This document shows positions 50,759-63,715 of a stretch of 64,000 nucleotides of DNA, one piece after another; positions within the stretch are counted from its first letter, which is position 1; every line of letters starts with the position of its first letter. The notes below the pieces were generated by a model. That model saw only the letters and a list, made by a program, of their open reading frames with translations. It made no database searches and had not been told where the DNA came from. The DNA lies in assembly GCF_014805685.1 (NCBI RefSeq), contig NC_060885.1:13270132-13334131 (forward strand). The letters run 5' to 3'. This stretch comes from Silurus meridionalis. Lineage: Eukaryota; Chordata; Actinopteri; Siluriformes; Siluridae. A program made the translations under genes and the position numbers.

Positions 50759-53345
50759 GAGTGTTTTTGTGTGTTTTTTTTTTTTTTAAGAATCATGGGA
50801 ATGTAATAATATGAATGATTCTGTTGCTTCTCTGCATTATTAGAGAATGTTTAATTTTCTTCCCTTCCCCTTTTTATGCATTCTCTCTGTCTTTCTCTTC
50901 CCAGTCTGTTTTCTTTGTATTTTTCTTCATGCTTTCTTACAAAATTGTTTATGAAGTGAGTGGCCTGTTTGGAACAGCATGTCAGCAAACATGATGGAGT
51001 ACATAACGATTTCAATGCATTTTAATTTTCAGTCCAGCTCCATCGTTTTTCCCTTCAGGCCATTGTATTGTAATTGTGTTTCTTTAAAACAGGACCAGGC
51101 CATGGTAATGATCCAAAAGAGTGATCTGAGGAATTAGGGAGTAAGTATACTGAGGCTGTGGTCATAGATTTGTACACGTTCACAGAGGTTTTTCTGCTTA
51201 ATGATAAGTCAGTTTAAATGTGTACATAAATAACTGATTGACACCAGTCAACAGGATATTTTAAAAGTGTGATCAGAAAATATACTTATTAATGCCATCA
51301 AGTCATTACCCATCATGAAAAAAATGAGCTGGTAATTTATGTGCATATGAAAGAAAAACATTGCATATATAGATTTGTTGGTTTCTTTTATGCTAGACAA
51401 ACGTGACTATAAACACGTGTCTGTAACTAAAGATCTTGTAACTGCTATCTTGTTAGATAAATATGCTTGTTCCAGGCAGCAAATGTCATGCTTTGAGCAA
51501 GCTGTTTGTCACAGTGTGTAGCAAAATGGACATATGCAAGCAGTTTGTTTATAGTTGATATAAAGATATACACAGGGGTTATAAACACTGTAAATGTTAA
51601 GAATTAAAAATGAACTAAGTAGAGAATTAATTAAGTGATCAGTGATCATTTGAAGAACTGAGTGAACAGTCGAGTCAAGCAATGATGAGGCTCCTGTTTG
51701 TTAATTGTCATGATTGTCATTTACCTCAGGAAATGAGAGAGAGAAAGTGTGGGGATGATGCTGATTTTTAAAGTGATTGCTTGTGTTCCAGCATACATTT
51801 ATAATAAAGGGTAACTATGTTGTTTTTTTATAAATAGATTAAATGTGGTGGTAGACAGGGTGCTTGCTTGATTTAGCTGGCAATCTAAGGAGATCAGAAT
51901 TGTTGAGGACTCCAATACTGGGTTATAATGCAATTATAATGAATTCTGTTCAGAGGTTTAATGACTGCTGTCAGTCACTGGGCTATAAATAAAATCTGAT
52001 ATAAAGATAGACATATTTGAGACCAAATGTTTACAGTACATACAACCAAGCAAGAGATATGCAAACATTTTTTTTTTCCAATTTATGTTAGAGGAAATGT
52101 TTATTTTCATAAGAGGTCTTTTTTGTATGAGCAACTGACCCCATCGCCCTCCTTAGTTACTGTTGCTATGTCCGACAAGACATGCCGGAATTAAAAAAAT
52201 GCCTGTCAATCCAGCTCTTTGCGAAGAGTCAATTGCTTATACACTTATGAAAACTGTATTTACCTTAATCCATGTAGAGTATGAACTGTCATTATCTTGC
52301 TGCATGAGCATCATATGTCCTCCACAATTTCACTGACTACTTCCACTGTTCAAAACATTCAAAACCGTTTCAAAATCATCTTATTTCTGGCACTTCCCCT
52401 GTTGGCTCTCAACTGTGAGTGGCGTCACTTCCCAATACAACAATAATATAGTCCCACCCCTGACACTTGACTGACAACTTTCAGTGCAAGGCATCGCAAC
52501 TGCAAATGCAACCGTGCAAGGCTTTGGAAATTCTAATGCAAAAGAATTGCGATTCCATTTTGGCAGACTGCATACGCAGAGAAAGTGAAAAAGCTAATGT
52601 GGTAATTAATATTGATAATTAAATATGACATGGTCATAACGTGTTATGTAAGACACGGAAAATACAGTTGCAAATGGACTTTGCTTTTTCATTTGAAATT
52701 TGACAGTCACTGTGCTTTTGCGGAATCGAAAACACAAACGGCAATAATGCATTATACAATTTGCAATAAATTTCAAATATTGCCTGGAATTTCCTTCCAT
52801 ATATTATATTAGATTTTCACTGAGTCAAAAGTTTACATAAACATTTACATTTATATTAAACAGATCAGTATAACTGATATTTTTTATAACTATATAAAAA
52901 ATGACCATGTGTAAGGCTTTCCCAGGCCTCCACACAAATGTGTGTCAGTCACCCAGAATCAGAAACTTGTAATTGGGAGGTTACCAGAGTGAGTTGATGG
53001 CACCTACATACTTTATCCCTGGGCATGAGTCAGCATGAAATGTGCCTGGTTGTGTCCACAGGTGATCCAGAGTGCTATGACTCAGACAGTAGTTGTACTG
53101 ATGTGGAGCTAGACAAAGGAGACAGGGCTTAAACTCTGTGACCATATAAAAGGTTGTACAGCATATGTGCCCAACCATTTAGACATGAGACATGTTTGCA
53201 TATTTATGCTAGTGTTTATGTAGCAAAGTGTTACATAATTCATATCATCCTTGATGAAAAGGGTTTATTGAGCCAGAAGAGGAGAAATGCAGCCACATGA
53301 TAAATAGAAGCTTTGTCGCTTCCCCTTTCAGGAACATCTGACAGG

Positions 53346-53456
<111 letters not shown>

Positions 53457-53459
53457 ACA

Positions 53460-54640
53460 TTCTGAAAGTATTCAGACCCCCTTATGAAGGTGTTATTTTG
53501 CAACCTGATACAGTACCAATATTGCTGAGATGTTACTCGACCTTGATTAAAGTAGAACTGTAGAAAATTGTATTTATTGGAGATGATTTTGAAAGGCACA
53601 CACATCTCTATAGAAGGCCTCACAGCTGACAATTCGTATCAGAACAAAAACCAAGCCACAAGGTCAAAGGAACTGCCTACAGTGCTCATAGACAGGATTA
53701 TTGCAAGTTATAGATCTGGGGAAGGCTACAAATTTCTGCTGCACTGAAGATTTTCAAGAGTAAAGTGGTCTCCATAATTCTCAAATGGAAGAAGTGTGGC
53801 ACAACCTGGAGTCTTCTAAGAGCTAGTCATCCAGACAAACAATCGAGAAGGCTTTTAGTAAAAGGGGTGACCAATAACCCTATGGTCAATCTAACTGAGC
53901 TAAGGAGATCCTCTGTGAAGTTTCCGAAGGACAGCCACCACTGTAGCCGTCCACCAATCTGGGCTTTACTTTACTGCTAGACAGAAACCTCTGCTCAGTG
54001 CAAAACCCATGAAGCCCACTTCGAGTTTGCCAAAAGGCCCCCAGAAAACTATCAGTCTGTGTAAACAAGATTTTCTGGTTTGATGAAACCAAGATTGAAC
54101 TATTTGACCTTAATTCTAAACCTTATGTCTAGAGAAAATAAGCCACCACTCATCACCTGCTAAAATCTACCTCAAACGTGAAGCATGATGGTGGTAGCAT
54201 CATGCTCTGGGGGCGATTTTCTGCAGCAGGGACTTGGCAACTTGTCAGGGTTGAGGAAAAGCAGAATAGAGCAATTTGTGATATCCTCTATAAAAACCTT
54301 GTTCCACAGCACATGAGATGTCAGTCTGGGCTGAAAGTTTACCTTCCTACATGACAACACCCCTAAGCGAACAGCCAAGACAACATCGGAGAGGGCTTAG
54401 GGATAACACTGAAAGTTTAAGAGTGCGCATCACAAAGCCTGACTTGATCCCTATTTAACATCTCAGGAGAGACCTGTAAGTGTCTGTCCACCGACGGTCT
54501 TCATGTATCCATGCTTGAGAAGATTTGGCAGATATGCAAAGCTTGTTGAGCCATACCCAAAAAGATTAGAGGCTGTAATTGTTGCCAAAGGTACTTCAAC
54601 TAAGTACTGAGTACTGTGTCTGAATACTTATGTACATGTG
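53460..54640 (+). mobile_element. Near full-length but broken Tc1/mariner transposon
   Basis: It runs from a GTATTCAGACCCC-type end (53467) to a CTGAATACTTATGTACATG end (54620), the usual termini of a salmonid/cyprinid-type Tc1 family. Between them lie the helix-turn-helix region (53700-53960, with VTNNPMVNLTELRRSS), DETKIELFDLN near 54085-54115, GGGSIMLWGRFSAAGTWQL (54190-54245) and the second catalytic Asp region HDNTPKRTAKTT near 54350. Multiple stops and frameshifts; not functional. Confidence 0.88.
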
Positions 54641-54641
54641 T

Positions 54642-54664
54642 GATATATATATATATATATATAT
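54642..54664 (+). repeat. (AT)n microsatellite
   Basis: Short TA run at the right end of the Tc1 relic. Confidence 0.85.
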
Positions 54665-55274
54665 GTTAATTTTAATATTTTAATATAACATTTTAATGAT
54701 AAAATAAAAAATAACAAAATTTAAAAAAGTAAAGGGGTCAGGGAAAAATTACATTTGAGTGAGTAAGTTCCATTGTGTGTGTATTCATATACTTACTGTA
54801 TATTTGTTTTTGTACATGTGCACATTTTAAGCGGTACAGGTTGCCATGTTTGCCTGTGGTGATAAAAGGGCTCCTCTCAGCATGTGAGGTGTGTTTATGC
54901 ATCCCTCCCTCATGCTCATCCTTCCTCTTCTCTTCCCACCATTCAGCCATCACTCACAGCACATCACTTAGCAGTGGGTGTGTTTTTCCACCCTGCTGTG
55001 ATGTATGGGGCATGTTGTGTCCCTGCTGTGGATTCCACAGCCATGGCTTATCTCTGCTCCTGCGATTGAGAAGTAAACTGGGCAGATCACATTGCCATTC
55101 TGTCAGTTATGGTAGTGAAATTACTTTTTAAGTACACATGAGAGTAGTAAAGCAGCACTCTGTCCTTTGAAACATTTCTGAGCAACCAGCATGAGATTTC
55201 TGATGTGATGTGGTGAAAAAAGGAAGTGATAAAAAACTATCCCCCGAAGACCCATTCGCCGGCATTATCTACAG

Positions 55275-55385
55275 TACACTCACCATTCACTTTAATATGA
55301 ACACCTGTACCACTGAAAATTGATGTCTGGATTGGCTGATTGGAAAAGTTCACGAATTAACCAGTTGTTCAGGTCTTCCCAACAT
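55275..55385 (+). mobile_element. Short terminal fragment of a Tc1-like element
   Basis: The sequence CACTCACCATTCACTTTAAT followed by ATGAACACCTGTACC, then GATTGGCTGATTGG, resembles the terminal repeat of the same kind of element as at 35955-36220. Only about 100 bp are present. Confidence 0.5.
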
Positions 55386-56589
55386 GGTGGTGAGTGTATC
55401 TGTATATATGAAATATTGAAGAAAAAGGTTTATAAAGTATAGTGGGTACTGCAATGGATTTAGAAATCTGAGTCAATTCCCAAGAACTACATAATTTAAG
55501 TTTTCATTACTCTCTTTTACACATCAGGCAAGATGGGTGTGTGCTTTAAAACAACTTGAGTGCAGTTTTACGCATTCACAGCATTAAATACATCACTGGA
55601 TCCGCTCGAAATGTGTCAGATGCTGTCAGACTTTGACAGGCCAGCAGAGATGAAGAAGTGTTGTAATGGATAATAGTTCATTTATAAAAACAGCAAATCA
55701 AAACAAGAAATGTAAAATGTCAGGCTGAAAAATCAAAGGGAAATAGCCAGCATTTAGCAATTAAAAAAACTCAAAAGAGCTATTCATTCAACAGAGTGTC
55801 AACAGCATTGGAAAATTCAAGGGGAAAAAATGAGAAAACAGATCAAAAGTCATATATAGGAAATCAATATTAACTAAAAGGTTAAAAAATACAAATCGAA
55901 GAGCAATAAAGACAAACAATGAAGTAAACAAACCAAGCTGAAAGGTATTAAATGGTGATTAGTAAAAGGGGGTTCAGGTAAGTCTGAGTACTTACCTGTT
56001 GAACTTGACCTGCTGGGTGGGTGTGGTTGGAATCTTTGAAGTGGTAGCATGTAGTGGTTTTTAAGAGTTCCTAAAGGATGTGGAATATTCAATATTAATA
56101 TTCAATATTAATATAGGGCATCATTTAGTATTAGATTGCTACAACTATAATAAAAATATGTTTGGCCTGGCTGTGGGTTTTGATAATTTTAAAGCAATGT
56201 AAAGTGCTTATCTTTCTATTCTATATTGCAGCAATATTAAAATGCTTTCTTTAATATTGCTGTATGTCCAGGTTTTGTTCTGTGCCTTTAGCAAAAATAC
56301 TGTAGATGAACAAATTAGATGTTTTTTATTGATCTGAACAGTTAAAAAATTCATTCATATTCTTATTCAAAAACTCAAAGTAAATGTTCTGGCTAGCTAA
56401 ATTTTTTTGGCTTAACTGTTTGACATATAATTCAGGAATATAAATTACTACCAAGAAGGACAAGACGTGTTGGAGGTGAAGGTATCCATGTTAATGGGCT
56501 TGTCATTGAGTTCCATTTGTTTTCATTCTTTCAGGCATGCTGTCAGTTGTGATAATAATGGGCCATCAAATATATATAATGCTCTTTAG

Positions 56590-56652
56590 TGTGGGAAGGT
56601 GGTAGCTCAGTGTTTAAGGAACTGGACTCTGGATCGGAAGGGCTCAAGTTCA
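56590..56652 (+). mobile_element. SINE head fragment
   Basis: GGTGGTAGCTCAGTGTTTAA and GATCGGAAGGGCTCAAGTTC correspond to the A-box half and start of the B box of a tRNA-derived SINE. The tail is replaced by DIRS-type sequence, so it is a truncated or interrupted copy. Confidence 0.55.
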
Positions 56653-58640
56653 CAGGTTGTCTCCTGTGCCTCCTGTTGGAGGAGATAGCCAGAAGAAAAA
56701 CAGTCTCATCTGTAAGAAATCTCAAGGGCACCTCGGGCAAGAGCTCAAAGGGAGGGTTAGACTGGGCCTCCAGAATGGCAGCCAGGTCCCACACAGGCAC
56801 TCTAGGTCGCACCCAAGGATTCAGAGGAAATCTGTCACTAACAGGTCTCTGCACATCGACTGCTCAGCAAGCAGAGCATGATAAGCTGCAATAGCAGATA
56901 CGTGACATTTCAGTGTTAAAGGAGACAACCCTGCAGTGAACTTTTCCTGAAGGAATTCCAGGTCTCTCAGGTCTGAAAGAAAGTGCATCCAGAAGCACAG
57001 CTAGCATCTCTAGGAAGTTGATATGCCAGATTAGATGGGGCCTGCTCCAAAGACCTTGGGCGGAGCTGTTACTAATGACCCAGCCCGTGAAGGAAACATC
57101 CATCATTAGCGTTACACGACGACAAGGAGCTCCGACGACGCAGTCCTCGGATGTGATTTGAGACACAACCTGTTTTAGGGTGAGCAACTTGAACCTGAGT
57201 TTAAATAGTCAGCTGACGTAAATCCAAAATGGGACACAACCCCCCATCCTACTTGGGAACTATGAAATACTGGCTGTAGAACCTGGACTCTCTGTCTAGC
57301 AGAGGGACCATCTTGATGGCCTCCTTCCTTAAGAGACTGTGTGTACTTCTTGTTCCAACACCAGAGCCTGCTCGTGTCCCACCAGATTGGGACACACCCC
57401 GTCAAACCAGGGGGGACGAGACCCAAACTGACTCGAGTAGCCTCTCCATACAGTGTTCAGGACCCATTGAGATACATCTGGCATGCGTTTTCAGGCTGCC
57501 AGATAGTCTCTTAAGGAAACCAGTTTCTCGAGACTGATCTCTGGTATGCAGTGCCCTGCAGCTGCTCTAGGGACCTCATGAGAGGCGGCAAGACACTCGA
57601 TGGTCCTCAGATCCATCAGCTTTTTGGGCTTTAGCCTAGAGCAACGCTACTGTTTTTGGAAGGGGGAGTACGAGTGGCGATGCTCTGTCTGTGGGTTTCA
57701 CGGCGCCCGCTTGTGCTGGGCTGGGGCTGCGCCCACCGAGCAGCCCTGTGGGAGCGGCGAGGGAGGTAGCGTTGGAACACCACTGGCTGCTATTTCGCCT
57801 CCTAAAACCTGTCGACTACGTGGCGTCCAGTAGAAATGCTCTGTCCCTGTCAGGAAGATCTGATAGGTTGAGCCAGAGAAGCCTCTCTGTGGCCACCAGG
57901 GTTGACATAGTTCGGCAATGGCCCTAGCATCTCTTTAGTAGCCCTGAGAGCCAGAGCCAAAGCTCTCGCATATCATCAGTGCCCGTGCTAGCTCCCTCAT
58001 CCAACTCCTGCAGCAGGTCAGCCTGATTGGTTTGAATAATGTGCAGGCAGCCAGTGGCTTGACTAACCACTGTGTAAGCCTTGCCCACCAAGGCCAAGGA
58101 AGTTCGAAGCGGTTTGGTGGGCAGTGCCGGGGCCTTGAGGGACGGTGCAGCACCTAGGGAGAAATGGCGAGCGAGCGTCTCTGCAACCCAGGGCAACATT
58201 CAATAACCAAACTTTCAGTCCTACTACATAAGTGTAAAGGGAAACATTATGACTGAAGAGGCGGACCGAGTATGGGCTGCTCCAGGACCTGACACTTCAG
58301 TGAAAAAGGCAAACCTCAGCACGAAGGCACTGACGTAGATCGCAAAAAGCGTTCGTCCAGCTTACTCGGCGGATGCTGTTTTTGTTTCAAAACACACCCC
58401 GTCACAAAACACTCTGCCAGATCGAACTGTGAACCCCACGACATGAGACACCGCTTTGCCAGAGCCACGAGAAGGAAGAGGGCCCTTCTTGAAGATCACT
58501 CTGCGGGAACTGAGGGTCTGCATAGACATGCGGCCACAAAAGAGAGCGCTTCCGCATGTGCTTTTTTATAGCTTCCTGGTCATGAAGTCACCCCGCCTGT
58601 GACGTTGCGCCTTTCCATTTGACAGATTACACACATGATC
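56600..58640 (-). mobile_element. DIRS-type (tyrosine recombinase) retrotransposon relic
   Basis: In minus-strand order: a gag-like frame (58199-57924) with ALVGKAYTVVSQATGCLHII and, further on, LLWLNLSDLPDRDRAFLLD (near 57870); reverse transcriptase remnants at 57426-57180 ending LTLKQVVSQITSED; an RNase H-like segment (57110-56960) with VTLMMDVSFTGW and HINFLEMLAVL; and a recombinase-like stretch (56820-56600) with PVWDLAAILEAQ and PLRFLTDETVFLLA. The order and motifs fit fish DIRS elements. Large internal deletions and stops; inactive. Confidence 0.75.
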
Positions 58641-59115
58641 CAGAACTTAAACAAAGCATTGTTGACGCAGCTCAAGTTCCTGAAAGGGGACTGACATGTT
58701 TTGTGTGAACATTGTGGTTATATAAGCCTTTGTTGTGTTTTTCTTAAATGCTCACAGGTTAATATCTGATGAAAATTACATTGTTTGTAAATCAAACTAA
58801 ACAAACCCATGTTTTAATGCAGAAACACACTTGCACAACACACTATTGTGAAGTTACATAACACATAGAAGATACATTCAGAAGTGACAGGCGGCTGATG
58901 CACTGTGTATATAAGAGGCATATTAGAAATATTTATAATAACAGTGTCTGAGGCCTTTTCAGAGATGTCTATTGTGAAGAAAATGAAAAATACAGCATCA
59001 TCAGATAATGCTTTCAAACTTTGTTAAATTTCTCTCCATTTATATGCTATTTCTTTTTTTAGAGTAAGTTTAGGTCACTTCAGGCTGGAGATGTAAAAAT
59101 TTCATATCAGTAGTA

Positions 59116-59116
<1 letters not shown>

Positions 59117-59166
<50 letters not shown>
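59117..59166 (+). repeat. (TG)n microsatellite
   Basis: About 25 TG units followed by a short GA run. Confidence 0.96.
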
Positions 59167-59174
<8 letters not shown>

Positions 59175-59701
59175 TTTGGATTGATGCTATGCCTCACTGC
59201 TTTGCAAAATGCAACTGAGACCTAGAAACACTCATTTCTACTGCCTGAGGAAAAAGACAAATTAAATCAGAGGAAATTATTTCTCTTTGCAGCTGACAAG
59301 CACACTGGGGCTTAAAAATTTAAATTAACTCATATGGGATTCACATCATTTCCTGTACCTATTCAGCTGTGCTGTTGTGTGTCTGCCTTTATTGAATCAA
59401 GAATAATAATTTTTTTACTGTTTTAATATGAGGTTATTATTTTTTTAACTCCATTAAATAAAAGTTATGTCAGCCACACAATTATAAAAAAAAAGAGGTT
59501 TTAACTGCTTGGAGGTATTATAATTGTCTCAATTAGCTGGATTTTATTTTAAAGAAGTGGTCCCAAAAATGTGAAAAATTTGAAAAATATGAAAAAGTTT
59601 GATGAAAACAGAAAGCAACTATTCTATAAAATATTGTACAGTTATATATTATTTAAATGGTTGAGGTAAATTATGGTAAAGATATGTCCATTTTATTATA
59701 T

Positions 59702-59705
<4 letters not shown>

Positions 59706-59766
<61 letters not shown>
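59706..59766 (+). repeat. (TA)n microsatellite
   Basis: About 30 TA units in STK32C intron 2. Confidence 0.95.
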
Positions 59767-59770
<4 letters not shown>

Positions 59771-60490
59771 TATAAATAAAAGTTTACAGTCACTTCCAAA
59801 TGATGTGACCTGAACTTAACTTAAAAGAAGAAACTACTGCACACTCATATGTTATCATATTCCTGTCTCAAGTGTTTTTTTACTTTAGAGATCTCTGCCC
59901 AAACTCAGCAGTTCCTTGACCCAGAAAAAAAATTCTTTCGTTTTTCTGACTCTACTAGATCTAACGCGGCACAACAGCCTTATTTCACTGGGCCGGTTCA
60001 TCCCACGAGGAGCGCAATGTGACAACAATGAATAGTGCTGCTAAGTATAGCAGAACCAAGGGGATAAAGAAGGCTCAAAAAAGCCAGCAGGCTCGCCAAA
60101 CACTGCAGGCCACTCATTCATAATCATGACCAGCATGCTTTGAAGCATAATGTGAAAGTACTTTCAGTAACTGCCACACTTAGTTTAATCAGAATGTGTG
60201 TTCCTGTTCTCTAATGTTGTGTTCTAGAAGGAACTGAGGCAGACATGATAATCATGTTTAAATATCTAGTTAAAAAGTTTTTTTTTTAACAAGCAACTTA
60301 TGGGAAAGTGTTTGAATTCATGAAAATTCTGAATATGAAATCGACTACATAAATTAAAGAGATGTACACGATAGATTGCTTCTATAAAATTTAATAAAAG
60401 ATAATGATTAAAAAAGGGGATTGTAGCTTCTTACAAATGTGCAGCTCTTTCCCACAGTCTTATGTTCCTATTTAAAATGTCTACCATGGA

Positions 60491-60496
60491 AGAGAG

Positions 60497-60533
<37 letters not shown>
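60491..60533 (+). repeat. (AG)n microsatellite
   Basis: About 21 AG units with one CG interruption. Confidence 0.95.
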
Positions 60534-60536
<3 letters not shown>

Positions 60537-60781
60537 CTCTTTAGCGTTCCCTCCCTCTATATAATAACATATTACAGAGTATGCAATGAAGTGCTCAACT
60601 GTACTGTGTAAAATATTAATCGTTCCATCAGAAGAGTATTTGAAGAGTTTTAATGTATAAGTTGTTTTGACAGAAAGAAGCTGCCTGTAGCACACCATAA
60701 TCCCATCTTTGCTCAATCACTCATCAAGGGAAGACATGCCTTTCAAAATCTAATAGCTGTTCAATCACACACAGAAAAATT

Positions 60782-60783
<2 letters not shown>

Positions 60784-60846
<63 letters not shown>
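60784..60846 (+). repeat. (TA)n microsatellite at transposon insertion point
   Basis: About 31 TA units running straight into the left end of the 550-bp Tc1-type element; the TA target site is part of the array. Confidence 0.95.
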
Positions 60847-60850
<4 letters not shown>

Positions 60851-61349
60851 AGACCAAAAGTTTGGACACACCTTCTCATTCAAAGAGTTTTCTTTATTTT
60901 CATGACCATGAAAATTGTAGATTTACACTGAAGGCATCAAAACTATGAATTAACACATGTGGAATTATATATGGAATTATATACATAACAAAAAAGTGTG
61001 AAACAACTGAAAAATGTCATATTCTAGGTTCTTCAAAGTAGCCACCTTTTGCTTTGATTACTGCTTTGCACACTGTTGGCATTCTCTTGATGAGCTTCAA
61101 GAGGTAGTCACCTGAAATGGTCTTCCAACAGTCTTGAATGTGTTCCCCGAGAGATGCTTGGCACTTGTTGGCCCTTTTGCCTTCACTCTGCGGTCCAGCT
61201 CACCCCAAACCATCTCGATTGGGTTCAGGTCCGGTGACTGTGGAGGCCAGGTCATCTGGCGCAGCACCCCATCACTCTCCTTCTTGGTCAAATAGCCCTT
61301 GATGCCTTCAGTGTGAATCTACAATTTTCATAGTCATGAAAATAAATAG
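60847..61349 (-). mobile_element. Second copy of the 550-bp Tc1/mariner element, right end truncated
   Basis: Same family and orientation as the copy at 20149-20698, differing at only about ten or so positions over 500 bp by eye. It begins GTACAGACCAAAAG within a (TA)n microsatellite. The right inverted repeat stops after TCATGAAAATAAA, so about 49 bp of terminal repeat are lost. The transposase tail ORF (61291-61097) is intact. Confidence 0.92.
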
Positions 61350-62814
61350 CCTAGCTATAAACGAATAGCAAAAGATTTGTTCATATAATTCAACAGTACT
61401 TTATACTTTTAGATTATTTACAGTATTTACATATAACATAGTTCTAGATTATTAGGTTCCACCTCTTATAAATGGTCCACCAATCATCATAAGGAGCATT
61501 GATGCATCCTGACTATGTATTTTTGAAAACTGAGCTTCCCACAATCCCACTCACCCTTAGACTCAAAGCTACCGTTTGTTCCTTTAAAATCACATGTTAA
61601 AAGTCTGTTATCGAATGAGTGCTAATTATTCACCCAATAAAATAAATATTCAGTGTACTTAAATATATAATAGACAGATCCTGTGTCTTAAAGCAATTTT
61701 CTGTGATTGTGACTAAAGAAAAGCTAATCTGGGAAGAAAAGTAAATTAAAATCTGCAAAGAAAGTATTTTTTAAAATAATTCAATGAAAAATTTACTGAA
61801 TCTTAGTGCAGTGTTTCAGAGCATATTTTTCTTCTGTCTTTGTCCTCCCGCTCATCACCTAGATACCCACAAGATAGCCTTGCACCCAATGTTCCTGAGA
61901 TTCTAGATCTACGAAATGCTGACCAGTATAAAAGCGTTACTGAGAATGAATAAATGAATAAAAAAATTATGTTGATATGCAATAAACAAAAAAGATCAAA
62001 TCATTCTTTGATGTGAGCAGTCTTTTTCATTACATATTTGTGGGTTCTCAGGAACACTGAGATGCAGTTTTATGAACTTATATTGAAATTACATGTTCTA
62101 TTTTTTTTTCCAAAATGAATGCAGAAATGAAGTAAATGCCAGATTTGGCATTGACTCACATTACAAATAGCACAGAGCAGCCTACAAACATGGCCACCAG
62201 AGACTACAACTCTATCATGTACACTTTCACTTCCATGCTGATTGCTCACACCTGGACTTCATTACAGTAATCACAGCCACGAAAAAGTCATTCTGCATTC
62301 ATTAAAAATATAAAAGCACTCATTCTACCATTACAGCATGAATTACACGCTCAGTGTCTTGTACATGTGATATCAAGCCTGTATCACTTGCTTAGATAGA
62401 ATTCATGCTTACAATCATGATTTTCGGTTCTTTGGCTAATTGTTCTTCTTTGCTTAGTAAACTCTGTTAACACTTAAATTCTACTTATATATTTTTTCAC
62501 ATTGCTCCTCTATTGAATTTTTTTGTGTCCTATAATTAAAACTCTTGAAACGCTCCACCACCTGATAGAAAGACACAAATAATTTCAAATATATATCCAG
62601 TATTAATATAATTTATAGCCAGTATACATTTAATATGTATGCTTTTATTTTCACCGTTTCTCTGCAATGTCCATAAATCATTCATATGTAAATAAAACAT
62701 TCTGATGCCAAAAGGTGAGTGTGAGCCAGAGATAGGATGAGAGTAAGAAGAAAAGTGAGAGGAAGATGGAGTAAAGGTGTCAAATTAAATGGTGGAATGC
62801 ATCACCTGTTAGAA

Positions 62815-63715
62815 CTTTTTTCTTCTTCTTCTTTTGGCTTCTCCCATTAGGGGTCGCCACAGCGAATCATCCGTCTCCATACCCCCTGTCCTCTACATCT
62901 GCCTTATTCAAACCAACTACCTGCATGTCTTCTTTCACCACATTCATAAACCTCCTCCTTTGACTTCCTCTTTTCTTCCTCCTGGTGTCCTACATGCTCA
63001 ACCTGCTCTCTACTCTCAGCACAAATCATAATATCATCAGTGAACATCATAGTCCACGGAGACTCCTATCTGACTTCGTCTGTCAACCAGTCCATCACCA
63101 CTGCAAACAGGAAAGGACTCATAGCCGATCCTTGATGCAGTCCAACCTCCACCTTCAACCAGTCTGTTGTTCCTACTGCACACTTCACTGCTGTCACACT
63201 GTCTTCATACATGTCATGCACCACCCTCACATACTTCTCTTACACACCTGACTTCCTCAAACAATCCCACAACTCCTCTCTTGGCATGCTGTTGTACGCT
63301 TTCTCTAAATTCACAAAGACACAATGCAACTCCTTCGGACCTTCTCTATACTTTTCTATTAACATCCTCAAAGCAAATATGCTGTCCATAGTGCTCTCAG
63401 ATGGTCACCTTTTCTCTCAGCCTGGCTTCCATTACTCTTTCCCATAACTTCATGGTGTGACTGATCAACTTCATTCCCCTGTAGTTACTGCCGGTCTGCA
63501 CATCTCCCTTATGCTTAAAAATCTTTTCCTCATTCAACAGCTGCTTACAATACTGCTTCCATATTCTTAACACACTCTCTTCACTAGTCAACACATTTCC
63601 ATCTCTATCCTTTATTGTGCTAATTTGCAGCACATCCTTCCCAGCTCGGTCCCTCTGCCTGGCCAATCGGTATGGATCCTTTTCTCCTTTCTTAGTGTCC
63701 AACTTCTTCTAATTT
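62815..63715 (-). mobile_element. Second copy of the same LINE family, internally deleted
   Basis: Same 3' terminus (GGGGTCGCCACAGCGAATCA at about 62850) and orientation as the copy at 29330. About 500 bp between the 3' end and the active-site box are missing (junction near 62985-63005), while more 5' sequence is kept, including SNYRGMKLISHTMKLWERV near 63450 and upstream KDVLQISTIKDRDGNV. Several frameshifts; inactive. Confidence 0.85.

Noticed and set aside
57600..57927. GC-rich plus-strand ORFs near 57.7 kb as a host gene
   Set aside because: The minus strand of the same region encodes DIRS-type gag sequence; the plus-strand frames are shadows.
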